A stretch of 21,232 nucleotides of DNA from assembly GCA_043770215.1 (NCBI GenBank), contig JAYVIQ010000011.1, positions 1 through 21,232 on the forward strand, written 5' to 3'. The notes under the pieces were generated by a model. That model did no database searches and had not been told where the DNA came from. It saw nothing but the letters and a program-made list of their open reading frames with translations. Below, in pieces: positions 1 through 9,200 of the stretch. The stretch is from JAYVIQ01 sp043770215 (GTDB lineage Bacteria > Bacteroidota > Bacteroidia > Cytophagales > JAAEPT01). The translations under genes and the position numbers were made by a program. The stretch's first letter is position 1, and each line of letters begins with the position of its first letter.

Positions 1-53
1 AAAACGTGTATTATTCTGTAATTCAATATTTTACTCTGCTATTTTCAATTTTT

Positions 54-95
54 GATGCAAAGATTTTAAAGGAAATAAGCTAAAACCTTTGCATC
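54..95. repeat. Inverted repeat / stem-loop, 9 bp + 5 bp arms
   Basis: GATGCAAAG at 54-62 is exactly complementary to CTTTGCATC at 87-95. After one A.C mismatch (63/86) the stem continues with TTTTA (64-68) against TAAAA (81-85), leaving a 12-nt loop. No T-run follows the stem on either strand, so it does not look like a normal intrinsic terminator. It may be the end of an upstream transcript, an RNA structure or a protein-binding palindrome; the sequence alone does not decide. Confidence 0.6.
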
Positions 96-284
96 GACCA
101 TATAAAAAATGCCTTAAGAAATTTGATTGATGTAGCGGTTAAAAACAAAACACTGTCTGAGCCCATCAAACTATGGGTAAATTATATACTGAATTTAAGG
201 CAAGTTTGAAAACTCTCGTTTTTGTTCCCTTTGGTCATGCATGTTTCAGCGAAATCAAACAAATTTTAGTAATTTTTTATACAG

Positions 285-325
285 TCTTGACTTTTTGGTT
301 ACTTTTTTGTCAAGAAAAAAGTGGC
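285..325. repeat. Nested stem-loops, possible dispersed intergenic repeat
   Basis: TCTTGAC (285-291) and GTCAAGA (309-315) form a perfect 7-bp inverted repeat. An alternative hairpin pairs 298-308 with 315-325 (11 bp including two G-T pairs, six T-A pairs at the loop end, 6-nt loop GTCAAG). The two folds share bases and are mutually exclusive. The translated form of this stretch (SLDFLVTFLSRKK) is one I recall from spurious short ORFs in Bacteroidota genomes, which suggests a widespread non-coding repeat; this is recollection and has not been searched. Confidence 0.4.
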
Positions 326-543
326 AAATGATTGATTGTAAATAAGCTAAGAAAACTACTTTACTTTTTCAGTAGCCCTTAAATATTCCACTAATAAGTC
401 TTGATTCATTAAAAAAAACAAAAATACAACTCTTAAAGAGAATGGTGAAAGAGACAAAAGTGCAATAGATGTCATAAATATCAGTCAAAAAATTTCACCA
501 ATAGTATAACTTGTGTAAATTGAACCAAAATTGCCTAAACAAA

Positions 544-3186
544 ATGATCAATCCAGAAAAAGCCAGAATATTAGGCCAAAATGATAATAAAGATTGGAAA
601 TTCTTTGGACCTTATTTAACTGACCGTCAATGGGGAACAGTAAGAGAAGATTACAGTCAAGACGGAAGCGCATGGGAATTTATACCCCATGAACTTGCGA
701 GAAGTAATGCCTACAGATGGGGCGAAGAAGGAATTGGAGGTATATCAGACCATAAACAACAAATATGTTTTGCTTGGTCTTTTTGGAATGGCAATGACTC
801 TATTTTAAAAGAAAGGTTTTATGGTCTAACAGGCAATGAAGGAAACCATGGAGAAGATGTAAAAGAGCTATATTACTATTTGGACTCTACTCCTACCCAT
901 TCTTACATGAAAATGCTATATAAGTACCCAATAAATGAGTTCCCTTATGCTGAAATAGCGAATGAAAATAAAAAAAGAACAAGATTAGATCCTGAATACG
1001 AACTTATAGACACAGGTATTTTTGATAACAATGAGTATTTTGACATTTTTATGGAATACGCAAAAGTAGACCAAAGAGACATACTCATAAAAGCTACTGT
1101 TCACAACAGAAGCGATAAAGAAGCAGAAATAACCATATTACCCACATCATGGTTTAGAAACGATTGGGCATATAAAACTGGCCATGAACCATCTACTATG
1201 TACAAAAGGCAAGATGGATCTGTAAAAATGGAATGCAAAGTGTATGGAGATTTTTTTCTATACGCAGAAGACCCAGATACTATCTTATTTTGCGACAATG
1301 AGACTAACACGCAGAGAATATATGGATTTAAATCTGAAAATGAGTACTTTAAAGACGGCATTAATGATTACATCATAGACGGTAAAACCGAAAGAGTAAA
1401 TCCATTAAACAAAGGATCTAAATGTTCTTTTGTATTCAAACTAAAAATCCCAGCCAAAAGCAGCAAAGAAGTAAAAGTAAGATTGGCTTACAACAAAACA
1501 AATACCCCTTTTTATAACTTCGACACAATTTTTTATAATCGAATAAAAGAAGCAGATCAATTTTATGATGAATTACAAAGCATAATAAAAGATTCAGAAC
1601 TCAAAGACATTCAGCGCCAAGGTTTTGCTGGTATGATGTGGTCTAAGCAATTTTACTATTACAATGTATTTAAGTGGTATTATGGAGATGAAGAACAACC
1701 AAAAAAGCTTAGAGCAAACACAGACAGAAACCACAATTGGCTTCACCTTACCAATAAAAACATTCTTTCTATGCCAGATGCTTGGGAATACCCTTGGTAT
1801 GCTGCATGGGATTTAGCATTTCACACAATACCTATTGCATACATAGATCCTTATTTTGCAAAAAGACAATTATTGCTTTTGTTAAGGGAATATTATATGC
1901 ATCCAAACGGACAAATACCTGCTTATGAATGGAATTTTAGTGATGTAAACCCCCCTGTACACGCCTGGGCTGTATGGGAAGTTTTTCTGATAGATAAGAA
2001 AATGACCGGAAATCCAGATTATGATTTCTTAGAGAAATGTTTTCAAAAATTAGTTGTAAACTTTACTTGGTGGGTAAACCAAAAAGATACTTCTGGAAAT
2101 AATATTTTTGAAGGTGGATTTTTAGGCTTAGACAATATTGGTGTATTTGACAGAAGCCATTTGCCAAAAGGAATTGAGTCTATGGAACAAGCAGACGCTA
2201 CTTCTTGGATGGCTATGTACTCCCTAAATTTATTAAGAATGTCTCTAGAATTGGCAAAACTAAACCCTGCTTATCAGGAGTCTGCTTCTAAATTTTTTAG
2301 TCATTTCTTATTTATTGCTGGTTCTATAACCAAAACAGGAAAACACACAGTAGGCCTTTGGAACGAAGAAGATCAATTTTATTATGATACCATTATTTTA
2401 AATGATGGAACAAAAGAAAATCTAAAAATAAGGTCAATGGTGGGATTAATTCCATTGTTTGCCGTAGAAACTTTTACAGAACATACTTACTCTAAATTAC
2501 CAGACTTTAAAAGGAGATTAAGACAGTTTTTAGAATACAGACCAGATTTGGCAAAACTTATCATTCACCCTCACCATTTGGGACAAGGAGATACACACAT
2601 ATTATCTTTGGTAGACGAGGAAAAGTTAAGAGCTATCTTAACAGCCATGCTAGACGAAAAAGAATTTTTAAGCGAGTATGGTTTACGTTCTTTGTCTAAA
2701 TTCCATGAAGAAAAACCATTTGTATATAATTTTAATGGAGGAGACCATACTGTTAAATACCTTCCTGGAGAGTCAGACAGCGGAATGTTTGGCGGAAACT
2801 CTAACTGGAGAGGTCCAATTTGGTTCCCACTAAACTTTATGGTAGTAGAATCTTTATTTAAATACTATGAGTTTTATGGAGATGATTTTACAATTGAGTA
2901 CCCAACAGGATCTGGCAATTTAATAACTTTGCATGATGTTGCTACTGAGTTAAGTTTTAGGCTTGTAGCACTTTTTAGGAAAGACAAAAAAGGCAACAGA
3001 CCTTGTAATGGTGGCTACAACAAACTAAACAAAGACGTACATTTTAAAGATCACCTTCAATTCCATGAATTTTTTCATGGAGATAACGGAAAAGGTCTTG
3101 GAGCATCTCACCAAACAGGATGGACAGGTCTAGTCTGCGACTTAATCTTTAATTTGAATGGGTTATCTCAAATAAAAAAAGAGTAG
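544..3186 (+). CDS. GH63/MGH1-like glucosidase
   Basis: A cytoplasmic glycoside hydrolase of about 880 residues, of the type annotated as glucosidase or MGH1-like (mannosylglycerate hydrolase-like, GH63 clan). The N-terminus carries the family signature GPYLTDRQWGTVREDYS, followed by WEFIPHELARSNAYRWGE and the EGNHGEDVKE and YYLDSTPTHSYMK blocks. The (alpha/alpha)6 catalytic half has YPWYAAWDLAFH, whose WD Asp (about residue 423) is the likely general acid, then EWNFSDVNPPVHAWA and near the end NSNWRGPIWFPLNF. No signal peptide is visible. The frame extends to a TTG at 511, but family similarity starts just after the ATG at 544, so I chose 544. A debranching-enzyme gene follows after 21 bp, which points to alpha-glucan or compatible-solute breakdown. 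The exact substrate (glucosylglycerate, mannosylglycerate, oligosaccharide) cannot be read from the sequence. Confidence 0.88.
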   Translation: MINPEKARILGQNDNKDWKFFGPYLTDRQWGTVREDYSQDGSAWEFIPHELARSNAYRWGEEGIGGISDHKQQICFAWSFWNGNDSILKERFYGLTGNEGNHGEDVKELYYYLDSTPTHSYMKMLYKYPINEFPYAEIANENKKRTRLDPEYELIDTGIFDNNEYFDIFMEYAKVDQRDILIKATVHNRSDKEAEITILPTSWFRNDWAYKTGHEPSTMYKRQDGSVKMECKVYGDFFLYAEDPDTILFCDNETNTQRIYGFKSENEYFKDGINDYIIDGKTERVNPLNKGSKCSFVFKLKIPAKSSKEVKVRLAYNKTNTPFYNFDTIFYNRIKEADQFYDELQSIIKDSELKDIQRQGFAGMMWSKQFYYYNVFKWYYGDEEQPKKLRANTDRNHNWLHLTNKNILSMPDAWEYPWYAAWDLAFHTIPIAYIDPYFAKRQLLLLLREYYMHPNGQIPAYEWNFSDVNPPVHAWAVWEVFLIDKKMTGNPDYDFLEKCFQKLVVNFTWWVNQKDTSGNNIFEGGFLGLDNIGVFDRSHLPKGIESMEQADATSWMAMYSLNLLRMSLELAKLNPAYQESASKFFSHFLFIAGSITKTGKHTVGLWNEEDQFYYDTIILNDGTKENLKIRSMVGLIPLFAVETFTEHTYSKLPDFKRRLRQFLEYRPDLAKLIIHPHHLGQGDTHILSLVDEEKLRAILTAMLDEKEFLSEYGLRSLSKFHEEKPFVYNFNGGDHTVKYLPGESDSGMFGGNSNWRGPIWFPLNFMVVESLFKYYEFYGDDFTIEYPTGSGNLITLHDVATELSFRLVALFRKDKKGNRPCNGGYNKLNKDVHFKDHLQFHEFFHGDNGKGLGASHQTGWTGLVCDLIFNLNGLSQIKKE

Positions 3187-3207
3187 CTAAATTTTTAATA
3201 CAATAAC

Positions 3208-5115
3208 ATGAAATTAAAAATTGAGAATCAAACAATTAGCGAGCTAAAGTCATTAGAGTGGTTAGAAACAAATGGCTTAGGTGCATGGGCTATGGGTACT
3301 TTATCTGGTATAAATACTAGAAAATACCATAGCTGGCTTACTGCTTCATACAATCCTCCTACAGACCGTGTGGTTTTAATTCCAAAACTTACAGAGAGCT
3401 TATCAAATGCTGAAGAATACCATGAATTAGATACAAACGAATTTGGAGACCATATACACCCTCACGGATGGACTTATTTAAAAGAATTCGAAAAAGAATA
3501 TTACCCAAAATGGACATTTAAAACCCCATTAGGAGATCTAAAAAGATCTTTAATTATGCCAAACGGCATAAATTGTACAATTATTAACTACAATATAAAA
3601 GCAAAAAAAAACACTAATTTTCATATTAGATTGTATCATATTTTTAGAGATATTCATAGCTTGTATAACCAAAACGGATATCTTTTTGACTATGAAACAA
3701 ATGAAAATCAATTAATTATAACAGAAAAAACTACTAACCACAAAGTTTATATACACTGTTCACACCCAACAAAAATAAATCTACAACCAGAATTCTACAA
3801 CAACATTAGTTACAGTATAGAAAAAAGCAGAGGCTACGATGCAGTAGAAAACTGGATGACAGCTGGATATTTAGACATATCGTTAGATGATGACCCAATT
3901 TACTTAGTACTTTCTACAGAATACTTCGACATAAAAAAAGCTTCAACGTATTTTAATCAAGAGGTAAAAAGAAGAGAAAAACTAACAGAGCAATCCAATT
4001 CAGATTTTGAAAAAGAACTAACTTTAGCTGCAGATCAGTTCATTGTAGCAAGAAACCAAAGCAAATCTATCATTGCAGGCTACCCATGGTTTACAGACTG
4101 GGGCAGAGACACTATGATTTCTTTAGAAGGGCTTTGCTTAAGCACCAAAAGATTTGAAGATGCCTACCAAATTTTAGTTTCATTTAAAAATGTTGTTCAG
4201 CATGGCTTAATACCAAATAGATTTGTTGAAACAGGTTCTGTACCAGAATACAACACCATAGATGCAACACTTTGGTTCTTTGTTGCTTTGTATCAATACC
4301 ACAAAGAATCAAAACAATCCATAGAAGAATTTTATCCAACAATAAAGACTATCCTAAATAATCATATAGAGGGTACTCTCTACAACATTAAAATGGACCC
4401 AAAAGACGCATTGTTAAGTGGGGGAGAATCTGGTTGGCAACTTACATGGATGGATGCAAAACTAGGAGATGTGGTAGTTACTCCAAGAAGAGGTAAAGCG
4501 GTAGAAATTAATGCCTTGTGGTATAACGCATTAATGATTGGTGATTACTTTAGCAAAGATTACGATTTCAAAATTGAACTAAAAAAACTTGCTTCTAAAT
4601 GCAAAAATAGTTTCAATTTAGAATTTATAAAACCAAATGGTGCTTTATATGATGTAATAGGTGATGATTTTAAAGATGAATCTATTCGTCCTAATCAAGC
4701 ATTTGCAGGTTCTTTACCATTCAAAGTAGTAAATATAGAAACAGCACAAGAAATTACTAAAGAAATAGAAAAGTACTTACTTACACCTCATGGACTAAGA
4801 ACCCTAAATAAAGAGGCCGAAGGATATAGAGGGTTTTGCAATGGTGATTTACATAGTAGAGATTATGCCTACCACCAAGGTACTGTATGGATGTGGTTAT
4901 GGGGAGCATATGCAGAAACTAAACTGTATGCAAACGCTAAAAATGCAAAAGAAGATATTTCTAAACAATTAAAACTAATAGAAAAACATTTTTACAAAAA
5001 TGGAATATGCTCATTATCTGAAGTTTTTGACGGAGATGATGACCATGAAGCAGGCGGTTGCCCTGCACAAGCATGGAGTGTAGCAGAAGTACTTAGAATT
5101 TTAAGAAAAAATTAA
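3208..5115 (+). CDS. Amylo-alpha-1,6-glucosidase (glycogen debranching enzyme, GH133 type)
   Basis: A 635-residue enzyme expected to hydrolyse the alpha-1,6 branch glucose of glycogen or limit dextrins in the cytoplasm. Residues 1 to about 240 form the N-terminal beta-sandwich of bacterial/archaeal debranching enzymes (WLETNGLGAWAMGTLSG, then NTRKYHSWL). Residues from about 270 form the (alpha/alpha)6 domain with GYPWFTDWGRDTMIS (about 291-305), ESGWQLTWMDAKLGD with D416, PRRGKAVEINALWYNAL, and SRDYAYHQGTVW around 550-561. These are the hallmark blocks of the family, and the length is normal. It lacks a signal peptide. The ATG at 3208 lies 21 bp after the stop of the upstream glucosidase, so the two are very likely co-transcribed; transcription should end at the strong hairpin at 5181-5221. 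There is no Shine-Dalgarno sequence, which is usual for this phylum. Confidence 0.92.
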   Translation: MKLKIENQTISELKSLEWLETNGLGAWAMGTLSGINTRKYHSWLTASYNPPTDRVVLIPKLTESLSNAEEYHELDTNEFGDHIHPHGWTYLKEFEKEYYPKWTFKTPLGDLKRSLIMPNGINCTIINYNIKAKKNTNFHIRLYHIFRDIHSLYNQNGYLFDYETNENQLIITEKTTNHKVYIHCSHPTKINLQPEFYNNISYSIEKSRGYDAVENWMTAGYLDISLDDDPIYLVLSTEYFDIKKASTYFNQEVKRREKLTEQSNSDFEKELTLAADQFIVARNQSKSIIAGYPWFTDWGRDTMISLEGLCLSTKRFEDAYQILVSFKNVVQHGLIPNRFVETGSVPEYNTIDATLWFFVALYQYHKESKQSIEEFYPTIKTILNNHIEGTLYNIKMDPKDALLSGGESGWQLTWMDAKLGDVVVTPRRGKAVEINALWYNALMIGDYFSKDYDFKIELKKLASKCKNSFNLEFIKPNGALYDVIGDDFKDESIRPNQAFAGSLPFKVVNIETAQEITKEIEKYLLTPHGLRTLNKEAEGYRGFCNGDLHSRDYAYHQGTVWMWLWGAYAETKLYANAKNAKEDISKQLKLIEKHFYKNGICSLSEVFDGDDDHEAGGCPAQAWSVAEVLRILRKN

Positions 5116-5180
5116 AGGTAACTCTATTAAAAAAACTAGAATTGTATACATTGATTGAAACTATTTAAAAAAAAATTAAC

Positions 5181-5221
5181 AAAAAAGTAGCCTTGTAATA
5201 ATACAAGGCTACTTTTTTTTT
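5181..5221. terminator. Bidirectional intrinsic terminator
   Basis: GTAGCCTTGTA (5187-5197) pairs perfectly with TACAAGGCTAC (5202-5212) around the four-base loop ATAA. The stem is extended by six A-T pairs to 17 bp, and nine Ts follow at 5213-5221. The A-run on the left gives a T-run on the minus strand as well. It sits between the convergent ends of the debranching enzyme (+) and the PorP/SprF gene (-), so it can serve both. Confidence 0.92.
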
Positions 5222-5294
5222 GTGTCAAACTATATAAATTTTTCTAAAACTAAGTTTTAACGAATTGATTTTAATTAATGGTAAGCCATATTTC

Positions 5295-6257
5295 TTACCA
5301 AAATGGAGGTGGAGCCGGATCATGAGGATGATTTGGTAATCTAAATCCTAACAAAATCTCATGAGTATTATTACTAAGTCTTCTGCTGTTTTTAAATGTC
5401 CAATCGTAAGAGTAGGCTACATCAATTTTTTTGATAAAGGTAAGCCCTATTATCGTTACTAATGCATCTTTAGGTCTTAAAGACAATCCCAACCATGCAT
5501 GATCTTGATAATGCAATTTAGCATTTATATCAGCAGAAATTGGTGCTCCAGAAACTCTTCTAATCGCTGTAGAAGGCACAAAGTTAAAATGTTCTTTTTT
5601 ATCCAAAGGTATTCTAACCCCAGTAGTAAACCAATGGTGCGCTGCCAATCTACCATCATTTCCATCAGAACTAACGTTTATATCTAATTTTGCTGGAATC
5701 AATTGGAATGACGCAAAACCAAAATAAAAATTATGTGTATGACCCCAAAATCCAATACTTAAATCAGGAACTATAGTATTATCAGTAGCATCAGAACTAA
5801 ACAATTCAGATCTACTTCTAACATTCTTTATCAAATCAGGATTAAATACATATTGCTGAAAACCAGCATGTACCCCAGCAGAAACAGTAAGTTTTTGACT
5901 TAAAGGTCTTTGATAAGAATAAGACAGTTTTAAATTTGAACGGTTAAACGGACCTATTTGATCTCCGATTACAGCAACCCCTACTCCATGATAAGGCAAT
6001 GGGGTTACTTCAGAGAAATCATTTCTTTTCTTTTTAAGCGGTGAATGTGCAGAAAAAAAATAGGTATTTGGCGCACCATCTAAATTAGTCCATTGATTTC
6101 TGTACCCTAACTTTATGTCCACATAATCTGTAGTACCTGCTTCAGCAGGATTAATCAAATAGTTGTTTTCCATATACATAGAAAACTGTTCCATCTGCTG
6201 ACCATTGAGCAAATAAGGGCAGATAAATGCTAAACTATAAATAACTATTTTTTTCAT
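5295..6257 (-). CDS. PorP/SprF family T9SS outer-membrane protein
   Basis: A 320-residue outer-membrane beta-barrel protein of the PorP/SprF family, which works with the type IX secretion system. PorP/SprF members are needed for export or surface attachment of type B substrates, and SprF is required for SprB in Flavobacterium johnsoniae. A signal peptide covers about residues 1-19 (cleavage before QQ). The family block follows at once: YMENNYLINPAEAGTTDYV, YRNQWTNLDGAPNTYFFS, AHSPL. The rest shows alternating beta-strand patterns, with the usual SYSYQRPL and SAGVHAGF segments. Length is typical. The extreme C-terminus is proline-rich (HPHDPAPPPFW), which is unusual because these barrels normally end on a strand. 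It starts 20 bp after the stop of the giant type B protein, so that protein is its probable client. The specific partner is inferred from gene order. Confidence 0.9.
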   Translation of the reverse strand: MKKIVIYSLAFICPYLLNGQQMEQFSMYMENNYLINPAEAGTTDYVDIKLGYRNQWTNLDGAPNTYFFSAHSPLKKKRNDFSEVTPLPYHGVGVAVIGDQIGPFNRSNLKLSYSYQRPLSQKLTVSAGVHAGFQQYVFNPDLIKNVRSRSELFSSDATDNTIVPDLSIGFWGHTHNFYFGFASFQLIPAKLDINVSSDGNDGRLAAHHWFTTGVRIPLDKKEHFNFVPSTAIRRVSGAPISADINAKLHYQDHAWLGLSLRPKDALVTIIGLTFIKKIDVAYSYDWTFKNSRRLSNNTHEILLGFRLPNHPHDPAPPPFW

Positions 6258-6277
6258 TTTCGAAGCGTTCTAATATT

Positions 6278-9200
6278 TTATCTTAAAAGTGTGATTGGAC
6301 CTTTTTGAACTGGATTACCATTTTTCAAATCTACAGTATAAAAGTAGGTACTTACTGGTAGGTCTTGTCCATTGTCTCCTTTACCATCCCATAAAACAAA
6401 TTCACCAGACTTGTACGTTTTAACTATACTACCCCATCTATTGTAAATAATAACAGTATTACCTGGAAACTGTTCTATGTTATCAATTTTCCATACTGCA
6501 TCTGGACAGTTACAAGTAGGATTCAAAACATTAGGAATAAAAGTATTATAGTCAATAACAACCTTTACTCTAGAGGTACTTGGGCAAATACCGTTTACAG
6601 TTGTTTTTACACCATACCATCTTTCTAATTGACCATTTTGTAAATCGCTTAAAGATGCATTTGATATGGCTTCTTTCGAATTTGAGAATTTACCAAGTGG
6701 TAAACTAATTTCTGACTTAGAATTGCTCTGACCATTTTCCCAATAGAATTCATAATCGTAAACTGCATTAGGGATTGTTTCAATTGTTAAATTGGCTAAC
6801 AATTTAAAATCAACTTTATTTTTTGCTACATAATACCTTTCATTAAATACTGAAAAGTCTTCCTTAAGAACAGTTTCATCTGCCATAGTTATATCTACTT
6901 TAGGGCTTTCAAAAGCATTAATACTAATTATTGTATCTACATTTGATTTTCCAAGATTCAAACAAAACCCTTTCGTTGGCAAATAGTTTACTTTCAAAAT
7001 GTCTTTGTCATCAACATTTAAAACCAACTTCTCTTTTCCTTCACCAATAAACTTGTCATTTAAAAACCAATAGTATTTAGCTGTTAGATCTTGATTTGTA
7101 GTAGTGTTAACTAAATATTTTACATCACTTCCTTCGCATACAGGTTCATTTTTGATAGATACATCATTTTCTATTGAAGAATTAACACTAACATCCCACT
7201 TAACTATATCCGCATCACATACTCCAGCTTCTGCATTAGCAGCAATAACGTAGTTTATATTCTCAGAAGACTCTGGAAAAACTATTTTTAAGGTTGCCTT
7301 TGTTCCACTAATTCTTTCTTCTACAAAATTAGATGCTGGAATTGAAGGAGAAATATTGTAAGATACAGATGTAGCGTTTTCGAATTCAATTTCATATACT
7401 GCTAAACTATCGGATGATATTCCAGAACAAATCCCACCTTTTTTGAAAGTAGTGACATTAGTATTTCCTAACAACTTTTGAACAATTATTTGCTTAGGAA
7501 TTGATGTTCCTGATAGGCAGCCAATAGAAGTTTTTTCAGTAACTGTTACATCACCATTGAATGCACCAATGTTTAATTTAATTTTATCATTTGAAATGCC
7601 ACACAATCTACTACTTACTAAGCTTGTTCCAGAAGGTATTGTCCAACAATATTCAGAGGTAGCTTTTGGATTTAAAATACTGAAATCTGCTTCTGTACCT
7701 TGGCAATAGCTTGGTCCATTTGCAATGACAGTAGGAGCTTGAGGAATAGATTGTACTTCATAGTTTTTAGATGTTTGATTGCTTAGGCATCCGTCTTTAG
7801 TAACAGTCAAAGCAATAGTTTTAGTACCCTCGCCAATTGGTCTTACAGAAACCTCATTATTATTTGTTGATAGAATCACATCTGGTGCATTTACAATCCA
7901 ATTGTAAGTATACCCTGACACCAAAGGTGATGTAAAAACTGCATTATTTCCTAAACATACTCCGTTCAATCCAAGCCCTTCTATATTAGATACTAAAGGA
8001 GTTCCCTTTATTGTAACGGTTGCAAATGAAGTACTATCTACATTAAAACAACCACTCGCACTAGTTTCTAAAACGGCTATTTGATAATCCCCTTCAGTTG
8101 CGAACTTAAATGAAACTTCTGTTTTTGAAACATTTGTAGAAACTATGTTAGCACTAGGACTCCAAACATAAGTACTCGTTGTAGGTGCTCCAGTCAATTT
8201 CAATAAAAATTCTTGGTTTTCACATGCCGTTTTCAAGCCATCTATTTTAATCTTAGAAGGTGTAGGCAAAACATCTATAGGAACTCTTAATACATCTAAA
8301 CAACCATTTCTATTTTCAAAAATAGTTATGGTAACATCTGCATTGGAAGGTCCAAATTTTAAATTTTTAGATATTTCTGAGCTACCAGAAAGTTCAGATG
8401 CCCCTGGAAACTGCCATGTGTATACAGAACCTGAGTTTGGTGCATTTATAGTATATGTACCTTCAAAATTTTGACAAATTGATGAATTACCAATTAAATT
8501 CTTAGAACTTATATCTGCTAATGGTTTTATAGTAACTACAGCTAAGCTGTCCTTAGTATCTGTAAAACCAGCTTGTGTAACAACCATCTTTATTTTGTAA
8601 GTTCCTGGTGCTAGGTAGTTGACATTCACGGTACCACCTGGAAGTATATCTAGCTCTGTTTCAATTGCACCAACAAAAAATAATTTCATTGTCAATGGCT
8701 CAATGGATGGTGGTGTATACGTTGCAAACTCAGTTATCTTAACAACCTCACCAAAACAATAGTTTGGTTTGTCTATTTTAAAATCTGCTCTAGGCCTACA
8801 ACCATTCATTACTGGGGTAATATTACTCAATTCACTAGTACACCCAAACTCATTTATCTCTAGTACTTCCACTTCAGCTCTTCTAGGACCAAAATCTACA
8901 GTAGCAGATGATGAAGTAGATAAAACTCCCTCTAAAGGCACTCCTATAGCTTCCTGACCATAAGACCAAATATATTTAGATTTGGGATTTGGTGTTTGTA
9001 CACTATACACTTCAGTTGCACTACATGAAATAGAATTTTTGCCTAATAAAATAGGTTTTAAGGGTAATGAATTTACTGTTATTGCTATTGATTTAAGTTC
9101 AGTTGGGTTGCTAGAACATCTTGTAGTTGTGTTAGTTGCAGAAACTGTAATTATTCCACTAGCTACACCAACTAAATCTAATTTATTTAAGCTTGAAACG

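Larger units (their letters stand above)
1..543. other. Gene-free leader region with structured, repeat-like DNA
   Basis: No convincing coding region is present here on either strand; short open stretches at the left edge (for example one ending at 53-55 and one ending at 81-83) are too short to call as the tail of an upstream gene. The region holds two stem-loops, listed separately (54-95 and 285-325), a small CCCAT/ATGGG hairpin near 160-175, and a 7-bp inverted pair GCCTTAA/TTAAGGC near 112 and 195. The text around 150-330 resembles, from memory, a dispersed intergenic sequence common in Bacteroidota genomes. A weak -7-like TAACTTGT lies around 506-513 just upstream of the glucosidase gene. 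No promoter is certain. Confidence 0.6.

Noticed and set aside
1..83. Tail of a plus-strand gene entering from the left edge
   Set aside because: Two frames are open for 17-27 codons, but neither has recognisable content and the stretch is too short to judge.
511..543. Upstream TTG start adding 11 residues to the glucosidase
   Set aside because: The extra residues show no family similarity, and an ATG at 544 directly precedes the conserved N-terminus.
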